A stretch of DNA of 64,000 nucleotides from JAFAXD01 sp963833605 (lineage in GTDB: Bacteria; Pseudomonadota; Alphaproteobacteria; Rhizobiales; Xanthobacteraceae). The position numbers and the translations under genes were made by a program. Below the pieces are notes generated by a model that made no database searches, was not told the origin of the DNA, and saw only the letters and a program-made list of their open reading frames with translations. The DNA lies in NCBI GenBank assembly GCA_963833605.1, contig CAWHYZ010000015.1, forward strand, positions 186,001 through 250,000. The letters are read 5' to 3'. Every line of letters starts with the position of its first letter. The stretch's first letter is position 1. This document shows positions 1 through 8,862 of the stretch, in pieces.

Positions 1-612
1 GGTGCCACCTTCCAACATGCCGGCGCGCTCGGCCTCTCGCCGCGCGCGCTGCAGGTGCTGCTCGCGATCGCCGGCGTTGCCTGCTGCGTCGCCATGTCGA
101 TGCCGCAGGTGCATATCGTGGCCTATTGCGGGGACCTCGGTTATGGCGTGGCGCGCGGTGCCGAGATGCTTTCGCTGATGATGGCGTTCGGCATTGTGAG
201 CCGCGTCGGCTCGGGCCTGATCGCCGATTGGGTCGGGGGCTTACGCACCTTGTTGCTCGGCTCGGTGCTGCAGGGCGTCGCATTGGTCCTCTATGCGCTG
301 TTCGACGGGCTCACCTCGCTCTATGTCATCTCGGCGCTGTTCGGCCTGTTCCAGGGCGGCATCGTGCCGAGCTACGCCATCATCGTGCGCGAATATTTCT
401 CGCCGCGCGAAGCGGCGACACGGCTTGGCATCATCTTGATGGCGACCCTGTTCGGAATGGCGCTGGGCGGCTGGATGTCGGGCCTGATCTTCGACCTCAC
501 CGGCTCGTATCGCGCCGCGTTCCTCAACGGCGTTGCCTGGAACGCGCTCAATGTCGCGATCGCGCTGTGGCTGATCTCACGGCCGCGGCGTTTTGCGATG
601 GCGCCGGCTTAA
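1..612 (+). CDS. MFS transporter, C-terminal part (cut by window edge)
   Basis: The reading frame is open from the first base, so only the last 203 residues of a major facilitator superfamily permease are visible. Hydrophobic helices are separated by the typical R-x-G-SGLIADWVGG loop (a motif-A-like D-x-x-G segment), followed by three to four further helices and a short basic tail. This matches the C-terminal six-helix half of a 12-helix permease, probably of the oxalate/formate or monocarboxylate type. The substrate cannot be read from this half. It converges with the minus-strand operon that ends 6 bases downstream. Confidence 0.85.
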   Translation, partial: GATFQHAGALGLSPRALQVLLAIAGVACCVAMSMPQVHIVAYCGDLGYGVARGAEMLSLMMAFGIVSRVGSGLIADWVGGLRTLLLGSVLQGVALVLYALFDGLTSLYVISALFGLFQGGIVPSYAIIVREYFSPREAATRLGIILMATLFGMALGGWMSGLIFDLTGSYRAAFLNGVAWNALNVAIALWLISRPRRFAMAPA

Positions 613-618
613 GCCGGT

Positions 619-1542
619 TCAAATCTTCAACAGCTTTTTCGCATTGCCTGAAAATACCTTCGCCTCGTCGGCGGGCGCGAGCTTGAGCGAGCGGATCATG
701 TCGACGCCAGCCTTCTTCAGCGGCTTCAGCGGCGGCGCGTCGGTGCCGAACACGAAATGGTCGACGCCCACCGTCTCCAGGGCGCAGCGCGCCGCCGGCG
801 CGTGATAGCAGGTCGATTCGAGGTACATCATCTTGAGATAGTGGCTGGGCGGATGCTTGATCAGCATCGGCTCATAGGGGCCGAGGAAATAGGCCTCCTC
901 CTGCAGGTTGTAGCCATAGTCCATGCGCCCGATCATCTCGCAGATGCCGCCGCCGAGATGGCTCGCGACCAGCTTGAGCGTGGGGAACTTTTCGAACACC
1001 CCACGCACAATCAGGCGCGAGATCGCGAGCGCGCCGTCCATCGGGCGCCCGACGCTCGATGCCAAGCGGTAGATGTTGAGCCGTTCCTCACCAAATCCGA
1101 TCGACGGCGGATGCACGAATACCGGAATGTCGAGCGCGGTGACGAGTTCAAAGAACGGCAGCGCGTCGTCGTCATCGGGATAATGGCCGGGCAGGCTCGA
1201 CAGGATGATCACGCCTTTGGCGCCGTCCTCCTTCACGGCGCGCTCGAGCTCGCGCAGGAACGGCTCACCGCCGTAAGGAACCGACGTAGCGAACGCATAG
1301 ATGCCGTCGTGCTTGTGCGCCAGCGAGGCGAGGTACTGATTGATCATGCGTACGGTCTGAAGCTGCTGGCCGGCATCCATATGGCGCAGCTCGTGACCCG
1401 GATTGCTGATCACCGTGCGGTCGACGCCGCCCGCCGAAGCGGCTTCCAGCACGTTCTCGATCGTCATCGGGCACTTGCCGAGCCAGACCGGGGCTGCGGC
1501 CATTTCGGGCGGCATGACGTGAGTGTGGAAATCGATGATCAT
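619..1542 (-). CDS. Amidohydrolase 2 family metal-dependent hydrolase/decarboxylase (ACMSD-like)
   Basis: 307 residues with the TIM-barrel amidohydrolase pattern. An N-terminal FHTH gives the HxH metal pair at residues 6 and 8. Later come a VHPP histidine, an ASHLGGG histidine and the terminal FGTDAPP aspartate. The family includes aminocarboxymuconate semialdehyde decarboxylase, gamma-resorcylate decarboxylase and assorted lactonases, so the exact reaction is open. It is the last gene of the minus-strand LIV-transporter operon, 80 bases after the Bug-protein gene, which suggests it acts on the imported compound or a product of it. Confidence 0.8.
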   Translation of the reverse strand: MIIDFHTHVMPPEMAAAPVWLGKCPMTIENVLEAASAGGVDRTVISNPGHELRHMDAGQQLQTVRMINQYLASLAHKHDGIYAFATSVPYGGEPFLRELERAVKEDGAKGVIILSSLPGHYPDDDDALPFFELVTALDIPVFVHPPSIGFGEERLNIYRLASSVGRPMDGALAISRLIVRGVFEKFPTLKLVASHLGGGICEMIGRMDYGYNLQEEAYFLGPYEPMLIKHPPSHYLKMMYLESTCYHAPAARCALETVGVDHFVFGTDAPPLKPLKKAGVDMIRSLKLAPADEAKVFSGNAKKLLKI

Positions 1543-1622
1543 TTAAGGCTCCTATTCGGCCGCCGCCGCCGCAGGACGCTTGGCGAACAGACAATTCTTC
1601 GAGGGTGGACGGCTCGCCTTGC

Positions 1623-2612
1623 TCACGACTTGACCTGGACACCCGTCTCACGCACGACCTGGGCCCAGTTCTTGTAATCGTTCTCGAAGAATTGCAGGGT
1701 CTCGCCCGGCGTCAGGCGACCCTGCTCGTAGGCGCCTTGTTCCATCTTTTGCTTGATGTCGGGTTTGTCCTGGCAGGCGAGGACCTCGCGGTTGAGCGCC
1801 GCGATGATCGGCGCCGGGGTTCCGGCCGGCGCCAGCATGCTGGTGGAGACGAACAGGCCGTCGAACCCGTCGACGCCGAGTTCCCCGAACGACGGCACGT
1901 CAGGCATCACGCTCGCTCGTCCTCGCCCGGTCACCGCGAGGGCGCGAACCTTGCCGCTTTCGACAAGTCCGCGGGCATTTCCGACGGTGTCGAAGGTGAA
2001 CTGCAGGTGGCCGCCGGCCGCTGCCAATAATTGCTGCGTCGTCGCCTGGTAGGGGATGTGCACCGCTTCGATGCCGGCGCGCCGGAGCATCAGCTCGGTG
2101 ACCAGGTGTCCGCCGGTGCCGATGCCGGGCGAGCCATAGTTGAGCTGGCCGGGCCTGGCCTTCGCGTAGTCGACGAATTCCTTATAGGTTTTGACCGGCA
2201 GGTCGGGATTGGCCACCAGCAGAAACCGGAAGTTGAACAACAGCGCGATCGGCACCAGGTCACGCCGCGTGTTGACCGGCGAGTTGGTAAACACCAGGGG
2301 CGCCAGGATGGTAACGCTGTTGGAGCCGACCAGCAGCGTATGCCCGTCAGGCGGTGAGCGCACGACCGCCATGGCGCCTATGGCGCCCGACCCGCCCGGC
2401 ATGTTCTCCAGCAAGAATGGCTGACCGAACACGGCCTTCATGTGATCGGCATAGAGCCGGAAATTCTCGCTCGGCCCGCCGGCGCCGGTTGGAAAAATCA
2501 CCCGGATCGGGCGGCTGGGCCAACCGTCGACCCCGCTTTGGGCAAGCGCGCTGACCGATGAACCCGCGGCAAGCGCCGCCGTGCCGGCCAGCAGCCGGCG
2601 CCGTGTAAGCAT
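1623..2612 (-). CDS. Bug/TctC-family periplasmic solute-binding protein
   Basis: 329 residues from the chosen ATG, which has GGGAGG seven bases upstream. An ATG 33 bases earlier lacks a good site. The N-terminus TRRRLLAG followed by an alanine-rich segment ending ALAQ looks like a Tat or Sec signal. The mature protein begins with the Bug signature WPSRPIRVIFPTGAGG and continues with GQPFLLENMPGG and the LLVGSNS region. Bug proteins bind carboxylates or aromatic acids for tripartite tricarboxylate transporters. No tctA/tctB partner is in the window, so this is an orphan binding protein placed inside a LIV operon. Confidence 0.88.
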   Translation of the reverse strand: MLTRRRLLAGTAALAAGSSVSALAQSGVDGWPSRPIRVIFPTGAGGPSENFRLYADHMKAVFGQPFLLENMPGGSGAIGAMAVVRSPPDGHTLLVGSNSVTILAPLVFTNSPVNTRRDLVPIALLFNFRFLLVANPDLPVKTYKEFVDYAKARPGQLNYGSPGIGTGGHLVTELMLRRAGIEAVHIPYQATTQQLLAAAGGHLQFTFDTVGNARGLVESGKVRALAVTGRGRASVMPDVPSFGELGVDGFDGLFVSTSMLAPAGTPAPIIAALNREVLACQDKPDIKQKMEQGAYEQGRLTPGETLQFFENDYKNWAQVVRETGVQVKS

Positions 2613-2662
2613 GGCAGTCCTCCCGATTTGCTGTGCGCTGTTCATTTTTGATCGATCGCAAC

Positions 2663-3391
2663 CTATACGTCCAGTTCCGGATAGCGCCGAAACACGCCCT
2701 TTTCATCGAACGGCATGCGCCGCGACGAGGCCAGATAGGCGGCGATCCGCGGCCGCCGCGCGACCGCATCGTGCAAGGCAACAAGGTTCGGCAGATTGGG
2801 TTCGAGTAAAGCCATGGCGCGCGGAAATGCGTAGCGGAGCCCGGCGATGATTTGGAAGATCGAGAGGTCCGCATAGGTGAGCGCGCCGCCGACCATGTGG
2901 CGCCTATCGTTGCGCGTGATCACGCTCTCGAAGTAGTTCAGAAATTTGGTTGCGCGCAGTTTCAGAAAATTTTCGGTGTAGCGTTTGGCCTCGGCCTTTT
3001 GGTCTTCGTAATAGAACGCGGCGCCAACCGGATGATGAGTGTCGTGGATCTCCTTGACGAAGTCGGTGACCGAGAGCTGGAGCTGGTGCGTCCACAGCCG
3101 TCCGGCTTCATCGGCGGGCGCGAGATCATGATGTGCGCCGACAAACATCAGGATGTTGGCGGTCTGGCCGATGATGAGCTCTCCGGCCTTGAGAAACGGC
3201 GGCGCGAACGGCGGCCGCTTGAGGTCGGGCGAATTGAGGAGCTTCAGGATCGCGGGCACGCCGCCGCCATCCGCCTCCGGCAGCCGACCGACATCGACGT
3301 ATTCGGCCGCAGTCTCTTCGAGGGCGAGCCGAACGAATTCGCCCCGCCCCTGGTTGGACGGCCAGTAGTAAAGCTCATAGGGCATAGGCAT
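2663..3391 (-). CDS. Glutathione S-transferase family protein
   Basis: 242 residues. The N-terminal thioredoxin-fold half opens YELYYWPSNQGRGEFVRLALEE, as in sigma/alpha-like GSTs where the early Tyr activates glutathione. A glutathione-contacting stretch GQTANILMFVG lies near residue 75. The all-helical C-terminal half contains the conserved YADLSIFQII element. It lies 22 bases downstream of livF in the same operon. The role may be glutathione conjugation or dehalogenation/isomerisation of the imported compound. The substrate is not predictable. Confidence 0.85.
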   Translation of the reverse strand: MPMPYELYYWPSNQGRGEFVRLALEETAAEYVDVGRLPEADGGGVPAILKLLNSPDLKRPPFAPPFLKAGELIIGQTANILMFVGAHHDLAPADEAGRLWTHQLQLSVTDFVKEIHDTHHPVGAAFYYEDQKAEAKRYTENFLKLRATKFLNYFESVITRNDRRHMVGGALTYADLSIFQIIAGLRYAFPRAMALLEPNLPNLVALHDAVARRPRIAAYLASSRRMPFDEKGVFRRYPELDV

Positions 3392-3413
3392 GCCTCATGT
3401 TGGAAGGGGTTGT

Positions 3414-4133
3414 TCAATAGATTCCCAGGTGCTGATGGAGGTCGACGCCTTGGGTCGTCAAGTCGGCCTTGGTCCCCGACACCACGACCCTCCCGCTGTT
3501 GAGGATGACGATGTCGTCGGCAATATCGAATACAAGCTTGGCATTCTGTTCGACCAGGACGATCGAGAGCCCCTCCCGCTTGAGCCGCCGGATGGTGGTC
3601 ATTACTTCCGCCACGATTTGCGGAGCAAGCCCTTCGGAGGGCTCATCCATCAGCAATACGCGCGGGTTCGACATCAGCGCGCGCCCGATAGCCAGCATCT
3701 GCTGCTCGCCGCCGGAAAGAAAACCGGCGATCTGATGCTGCCGCTCCTTCAGCCGCGGAAACGTCGCGTAGACGCGATCAAAAGTCCATGCCGCCTCGAC
3801 GGCGCGCCGCGGCTTGCGGGCCGCCACCAGCAAATTCTCGTGCACGCTCAGGCTGCGAAAGATGCGCCGGCCCTGGGGAACGAGCGCCAACCCACGGGCC
3901 GCGACCGCCTCGGGGGCGCTGCCGGTCACGTCGATGCCATGGACCGCGACCCGGCCGGCGCGCGGCGCCAGCAGCCCGATCGCGACGTTCATGGAGGTGG
4001 TCTTGCCGGCACCGTTGCGGCCAAGGAGCCCGAGCAGGCGTGCCTCGCCGAGCGCAAACGAGACCTGGTGCAGCACATGGCTGTCGCCATAGTAGGCCTC
4101 GATCCGGTCGAGCTGCAGCGCCTCATTCGCCAA
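3414..4133 (-). CDS. livF: LIV-type ABC transporter ATP-binding protein (LivF)
   Basis: 239 residues. Walker A GRNGAGKTT at about residues 38-46, signature LSGGEQQMLAIGRAL, and Walker B VLLMDEPSEGLAP, whose SEGLAP ending is typical of LivF. Its start overlaps the end of livG by 11 bases. It forms the cytoplasmic ATPase pair with LivG for the permease encoded upstream. Confidence 0.95.
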   Translation of the reverse strand: MANEALQLDRIEAYYGDSHVLHQVSFALGEARLLGLLGRNGAGKTTSMNVAIGLLAPRAGRVAVHGIDVTGSAPEAVAARGLALVPQGRRIFRSLSVHENLLVAARKPRRAVEAAWTFDRVYATFPRLKERQHQIAGFLSGGEQQMLAIGRALMSNPRVLLMDEPSEGLAPQIVAEVMTTIRRLKREGLSIVLVEQNAKLVFDIADDIVILNSGRVVVSGTKADLTTQGVDLHQHLGIY

Positions 4134-4860
4134 GGTAGATCTCCCGGGTGCGCGGGTTGGCGACCACTTCGGCGCGCGTGCCCTCGACGATCACCTCGCC
4201 GAAATGCATGACACTGATGCGTTCGGCAAACTCGAGTGCCACGTCCATATCGTGCTCGATCATCACGATCGTCACGTCGCGCGGGATGGCTGACAGCAGT
4301 GTCTGCACGTCGCGGCGTTCTTCGATCGAGAGTCCGGCGAACGGCTCATCGAGGAGCAGAATCTTCGGGTTTTGCCCCAGTGCCATCGCAATCTCGACGC
4401 GGCGACGCTCGCCGTATGACGTTTCCGACAACGGGCGCGACGCGAGATGTGCGAGGCCGACCCGCTCGAGCGCGAGGCGCGCGTGCTCGATAAGGTGGCT
4501 CTGACGATCGAGCCGTACCAGCGGATTCCAGCGCAGCCGCTCGAGGCCGAGAAGTGACATCACGACGTTGCGCAGCAATGTGTCGCGCGGGAACAGGGTG
4601 ATGATCTGGTAGGTGCGCGACATGCCGAGATGAGCCCGGCGGCGACTCGCTACCCGGGTGAGATCACGCCCGAACAGCGCGATCGAACCGCGATCCGGCC
4701 GAAGCTCACCGGTAATCAGATTGAACAGCGTGGTCTTGCCGGCGCCGTTCGGGCCGATGATCAGGCGCCGCTCGCCGGGCGCCACGTCGAGGTCGACCTC
4801 GCGGGTCACGCGCAGGCCGCCGAAAGATTTATTCAGACCATGGACGCTGAGCGCGATCAT
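4123..4860 (-). CDS. livG: LIV-type ABC transporter ATP-binding protein (LivG)
   Basis: 245 residues starting at MIALSVHGLNKSFGG. The ATG overlaps the livM stop as ATGA. Walker A is GPNGAGKTT and Walker B is ILLLDEPFAGLS. The signature region reads LSETSYGERRRVEIA, an unusual LivG variant of SYGQQRRLEIA. The long LivG insert after the Q-loop (RTYQIITLFPRDTLLRNV) and the C-terminal VVANPRTREIYLGE ending are present. It works with LivF as the ATPase heterodimer. Confidence 0.95.
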   Translation of the reverse strand: MIALSVHGLNKSFGGLRVTREVDLDVAPGERRLIIGPNGAGKTTLFNLITGELRPDRGSIALFGRDLTRVASRRRAHLGMSRTYQIITLFPRDTLLRNVVMSLLGLERLRWNPLVRLDRQSHLIEHARLALERVGLAHLASRPLSETSYGERRRVEIAMALGQNPKILLLDEPFAGLSIEERRDVQTLLSAIPRDVTIVMIEHDMDVALEFAERISVMHFGEVIVEGTRAEVVANPRTREIYLGE

Positions 4861-5840
4861 CGACCGCTCTCCCGGGTCGCCGCAAGCCGTGCAGACTGGC
4901 CCGACAACGCCTTTCCGGCCCAGCGCGCGAAGCGGATGGTGCCCGGCACCAGACCTTCGGGCATGAAGATCACGATCGCGACGAAGATTGCGCCGAGCAG
5001 GAAATTCCAGCGCGTGATATAGGCGCTGGCGACGTTCTTCATGATCACGACCAGCGCGGCGCCGACGATCGGGCCAAGCAGGGTACCGGCACCGCCTGAG
5101 ATCACCATCAGCACGACTTCGGCGGACGCGGTCAGCGCCAACGCCTGCGGGCTGATGAACTGGTTGTAATAGACGAACAGAATGCCGGCCACCGCGCTCA
5201 ACAGGCCAGAGAACAAGCACGCACAGAACCGAATCATCCACACGTGGTAACCGAGCGCGCTCATGCGTCGAGCCTGGTCACGCGTGCCGCGCAGGCTCGC
5301 TCCGAAGGGAGAAGCGACGAATGTCGCCACCGCGGCGACCGCGATCAGAAAAATAACCAGCACCGCATAGTAGAAGGCGTCGGCCGAGGCGAGCGACAAT
5401 CCAAACGGGGCCGGACGCGTCGCGACATTGAGCCCGTTGTCGCCGTTGGTGACGCTGATCCAGCGGTAGGCGAGTCCCCACAGGATTTGTCCGAGCGCCA
5501 GCGTGATCATGAGGAACCCGATGCCGGTCGAGCGCAAAGCCATGACGGCGAATACGCCGGTCGCGGCGAGGGTCAGCGCCAGCGCCGCCACGATCGCGGC
5601 GAAGTGCCCCCAGCCGGCGGCGACCACAACGGCGACCACATAGCTCGCAATCCCGAGCAGTCCCGCGTGCCCGAGCGAGACCAGGCCGCCATAACCGAGC
5701 AGCACGTCGAGCGCGAGCGCGAAGATTGCGTAAAACAGAATCTGGGTGGCGATGTTGACGTAGTAGGTGCCCGGGAGCCAATAGGGCGCCGCTGCCAGCG
5801 CTGCCACGGCCACCAGCAGTGCAGCCCGGCGCACGTTCAT
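4857..5840 (-). CDS. livM: LIV-type ABC transporter permease (LivM)
   Basis: 327 residues, strongly hydrophobic with about ten predicted helices. The family motif LLGYGGLVSLGHAGLLGIASY is around residue 50. The C-terminal half has the permease coupling loop (MSALGYHVWMIRF) and a GGAGTLLGPIVGAAL motif. It overlaps livH by 4 bases and livG by 4 bases, so the core genes are translationally coupled. Confidence 0.93.
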   Translation of the reverse strand: MNVRRAALLVAVAALAAAPYWLPGTYYVNIATQILFYAIFALALDVLLGYGGLVSLGHAGLLGIASYVVAVVVAAGWGHFAAIVAALALTLAATGVFAVMALRSTGIGFLMITLALGQILWGLAYRWISVTNGDNGLNVATRPAPFGLSLASADAFYYAVLVIFLIAVAAVATFVASPFGASLRGTRDQARRMSALGYHVWMIRFCACLFSGLLSAVAGILFVYYNQFISPQALALTASAEVVLMVISGGAGTLLGPIVGAALVVIMKNVASAYITRWNFLLGAIFVAIVIFMPEGLVPGTIRFARWAGKALSGQSARLAATRESGR

Positions 5841-6700
5841 GGCACGTGCCTGCCGAACAGACCTTGCGGGCGCACCAGCAGCATCACCACCATCGGCAGA
5901 AACAACACGAAATACGCGAGCTCCGGCAGCAGTGCCTGACCGTAATTATAGAGAAAACCGATGATGAAGCTGCCAACGAGCGATCCGAGCAGACTGCCGG
6001 TGCCACCGAGAATGACCACCACCAGGGCCAACGGCAGCATGTCGAAATCAAGCCCCGGATAGACGGACAGGACCGGCGCGCCGATCACGCCCGCGAAACC
6101 CGCCAGCGCCGCTCCGAGACAGAACACGATGGTGAACAGGCGCGGAACCGGAATGCCGACGACCCGCGCCATGTCGGGATCATCGACACCGGCACGGATC
6201 ATCGCACCGAGCCGTGTGCGATCGAGCAGAAGCCAGAGCGCGACCGCGAATACGACGGCGATCATGATGATGGCCAGGCGATAGATTGGGAACACGAGGC
6301 CGAACCCGCGAACGACGCCGATGAACCCGGCCGGGGTCGGAACCGTTATCGGATCTCCGGTGAACGCCATCAGGCAGGCGTCGGCGATCATGAAGGCAAT
6401 GCCGAGCGTCACCAAAACCTGGGCGAGCGTGTTTCCAGCCAACCGGCGCAGGAGCAACCGCTCGATCAAACCACCGAACAGAGCGACGAGCAGTGCACTG
6501 ATCAATGCGGCCAGCCAGAAATCGAGCCCGTACCAGACGACAAGGCTCGCCCCCAGGTAGGCGCCGAGCATGAACAGCGAGCCATGCGTGAGGTTGGGGA
6601 TGCGCATCAGCCCGAAGATCAGCGAAAAGCCCGCCGAGAGCAGGAACAGCAAGCCGCCAAACGTGATGCTGTTGACGGCCAGCACCAGATAAAGATTCAT
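5837..6700 (-). CDS. livH: LIV-type ABC transporter permease (LivH)
   Basis: 287 residues, membrane protein. The N-terminal LLSAGFSLIFGLMRIPNLTHGSL motif is diagnostic of LivH, and the C-terminal LGGTGSLLGSLVGSFIIG and LVRPQGLFG segments complete it. It follows the binding-protein gene after an 84-base gap that holds a strong hairpin, a common arrangement for making more binding protein than permease. Confidence 0.94.
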   Translation of the reverse strand: MNLYLVLAVNSITFGGLLFLLSAGFSLIFGLMRIPNLTHGSLFMLGAYLGASLVVWYGLDFWLAALISALLVALFGGLIERLLLRRLAGNTLAQVLVTLGIAFMIADACLMAFTGDPITVPTPAGFIGVVRGFGLVFPIYRLAIIMIAVVFAVALWLLLDRTRLGAMIRAGVDDPDMARVVGIPVPRLFTIVFCLGAALAGFAGVIGAPVLSVYPGLDFDMLPLALVVVILGGTGSLLGSLVGSFIIGFLYNYGQALLPELAYFVLFLPMVVMLLVRPQGLFGRHVP

Positions 6701-6750
6701 GGCGTGCGTTTTCTCTGCACGGGACGCAGGAGGGGCCGCCTGCTGTGTAG

Positions 6751-6777
6751 GAGGGGCGGCGCGCGATGCCGCCCCTC
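6751..6777 (-). terminator. Hairpin between binding protein and livH (attenuating or mRNA-stabilising)
   Basis: A perfect 10-bp inverted repeat GAGGGGCGGC / GCCGCCCCTC with a 7-base loop lies 7 bases beyond the binding-protein stop. There is no T-tract, so it probably acts as a partial terminator or as protection against 3' exonucleases, raising binding-protein expression over permease. The function is inferred. Confidence 0.6.
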
Positions 6778-6784
6778 TGGCCGA

Positions 6785-8026
6785 TCAGCTCTTGAGCGGC
6801 GGATAGTCGCGCGAATAAACCGGCTGTGCCAGGAACCACTTCGGATCGTAGGTCCAGAACTGGCTTACCTTCGGATAGATCTTCACAATGGTATTGGCCA
6901 CCTTCCCGTTCTTCTTTTCGACACGGCGGACGAAGATGTTGCAGACGATGTTGCCGTAGTCGTCGAAACTTATGGCGCCGCGCGGCGTGTCGGTGAGGGA
7001 AACCGCCCGCACGGCTTTGATGAACGCTTCCGGATCATCGGACTTGCCGCCGGTCTTCTGCAGCGCCGCTTCCAGAATTTGACCATTCACGTAGTAGGCG
7101 GCGGAGTAGAAGCCGATCGGAACATCGGCGCCGTAGTATTTGCGGATGGAGGCGAGGAAGCTCTTGTTGGCGGGTGTGTCGTAGTCGAGCGAATAGGGAA
7201 TCCCGTTGATGATACCTTCAGCCTCGGGGCCGAAGCTGCGGGTGATGATGTCATCAGCAAAAGTCAAGCCACCGACCAGCGGCATCGAAAGGCCGAGGTC
7301 CTTGTACTGCTTGACGAACTTGAGCGGATTGGATCCGGTCAGGCCGGCGCAGACGACATCGCAATCGGCGATCTGCGAGATGTAGGGCGTGTAGTCGGGC
7401 GTGTTGAGGGGCGCCCACAGCTTCTTCACGACGCGACCGCCCATGTCTTCGAACGGGCGCTGGAAGCCGCCGACCTGTTCATAGCCGAACGCAAAATCGT
7501 CCATCATGGTGACGGCGCGTTTGACCTTCATCTCCTTGAACGCGTAATCGGCCACGGGATAGAGGGATTGCGCGGCTGTCGACGTTGTCCGCACGATGAA
7601 CGGATTGGCCTTGCGCTGGGTCACGTCCTCCGCGCCCGCATAACCGAACGTCGGCATCTTGTTCTGCGCCAGGTAATCCACGATGGCGAGGTGCTCGAAG
7701 GCGGCGAACGGTCCCATGATCATGTTGACCTTTTCGCGCTCGACCAGCTCGACCGCCTTGGTCTTGGCACCGGCCGGATTGCCCCCGGTATCGGCGATGA
7801 TGAGCTCGATCTTGCGACCAGCGAGCGTGTAGTCCTTCTCCTTGAGAAAGGTCGTGATCCCCTCTTCGTTATGGATGCCGCCCGCTGCGAGCACACCCGT
7901 TTTCGGCGTCAGCACGCCGACCTTCATCGGCGCGTTCTGCGCGATCGACGGCATCGGAAAGGCTGCAGCGCCCGCTGCCGCAGCGGTGCCGGCCATGAAT
8001 TTTCGGCGATTCAGTCTCAAGGTCAT
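6785..8026 (-). CDS. LIV-type ABC transporter substrate-binding protein
   Basis: 413 residues. A twin-arginine-like NRRKFMAG and an alanine-rich segment ending SIAQ form the export signal (about residues 1-30). The mature part starts MKVGVLTPKTGVLAAGG, typical of LivK-like Peripla_BP_6 proteins. It is the first gene of the operon and the probable ligand-recognition component of the LivHMGF transporter. LIV-like systems in this group of bacteria often import aromatic acids, amides or urea, so branched-chain amino acids should not be assumed. Confidence 0.93.
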   Translation of the reverse strand: MTLRLNRRKFMAGTAAAAGAAAFPMPSIAQNAPMKVGVLTPKTGVLAAGGIHNEEGITTFLKEKDYTLAGRKIELIIADTGGNPAGAKTKAVELVEREKVNMIMGPFAAFEHLAIVDYLAQNKMPTFGYAGAEDVTQRKANPFIVRTTSTAAQSLYPVADYAFKEMKVKRAVTMMDDFAFGYEQVGGFQRPFEDMGGRVVKKLWAPLNTPDYTPYISQIADCDVVCAGLTGSNPLKFVKQYKDLGLSMPLVGGLTFADDIITRSFGPEAEGIINGIPYSLDYDTPANKSFLASIRKYYGADVPIGFYSAAYYVNGQILEAALQKTGGKSDDPEAFIKAVRAVSLTDTPRGAISFDDYGNIVCNIFVRRVEKKNGKVANTIVKIYPKVSQFWTYDPKWFLAQPVYSRDYPPLKS

Positions 8027-8147
8027 GTGGTCCTCCCTTTGGCCGCGGCGACTCTAGCGCCGCGTATGTGAGTGCCGGCGTCGGATGCGCCGATTTCCCT
8101 CTGGCCGGGCGCTATTCAGGTTGCGCACCGTTGTTGCCCTTATGGTG

Positions 8148-8176
8148 ATTACAATATGATATTTGGTCGATCACAA
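8148..8176 (-). promoter_or_regulatory. Probable sigma-70 promoter of the minus-strand LIV operon
   Basis: On the minus strand TTGTGA (4/6 to consensus) is followed after exactly 17 bases by TGTAAT (5/6). It lies in an unusually AT-rich stretch about 120 bases upstream of the binding-protein start. This leaves a long leader that could carry further control. Identified by eye only. Confidence 0.55.
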
Positions 8177-8227
8177 GCGGTTATTTGAGCGATCGGCCCG
8201 CTCCGGTGGGCAACGGGACCCTGCACA

Positions 8228-8702
8228 ATGATCGAGCACGCGTTGCGCCAGCTCGGAGCCGTGCTCCTAGCAACGGTACTTGCCGGCACGCAAACCGTGG
8301 CGCAAACGCGTGACCCGGTGCAGGATGAAATCCGCGCCGCTCTCATGAAGTGGACCGCCGACTTCAATGCCCGCAATGCGCGCGACGTTTGCGATCTCTT
8401 CGCCCCCGACTTGCGTTACGACTATCGCGGATTTCCGGAGCGCGGGTATCAGGACGTTCTGCGATCTGCTGCAGCGCTCGTTGAGCGATCCGAACAAGCG
8501 TTTCAGCTATTCTGCGGACATCAAGGAGATCATTGTTGCGGGAGATCTGGCGGTCGTGCGGCTGACCTGGACGCTCAAGGTCAAAAGCAACGACGCACCG
8601 CAAGAGATCAGCTCCGAGGAACCTGGGCTTGACGTTTTTCGCAGGCAACCGGACGGTCGCTGGAAGATCATCCGCTATATCGCTTACGAAGCACCTCAGT
8701 GA
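8228..8702 (+). pseudogene. SnoaL-like (NTF2-fold) exported protein, frameshifted
   Basis: The start encodes a signal peptide (MIEHALRQLGAVLLATVLAG...VAQ) and then an NTF2-fold N-terminal helix (IRAALMKWTADFNARNARDVCDLFAPDL). At about 8459 the frame breaks. Removing one base (the C at 8459) continues into CDLLQRSLSDPNKRFSYSADIKEI and ends DGRWKIIRYIAYEAPQ at 8702. The restored product is about 157 residues, as expected for a SnoaL/DUF4440 protein. Single-base insertion; either an assembly error or a recent mutation. The function of the family member is unknown. Confidence 0.75.
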
Positions 8703-8862
8703 GAGGCCGTCGCGCGCACAGGCGGACCCGATCGCGGGGTCACACGCGCCTGTGATCGTCGTGACCACCCCCACCTACTGAGATAGACTGACTGCCTCGC
8801 ACGCGGAAATCCGCCAGCCTAGCCAAGAAACACCACATCGGGGGCGCTCAGGGAGGAAGAGC

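Noticed and set aside
5819..8071. Long plus-strand open frame (750 codons) opposite livM, livH and the binding-protein gene
   Set aside because: Its translation is rich in Arg, His, Gln and Asp with no domain, while the minus strand has three clear transporter genes. It is a mirror frame caused by high GC.
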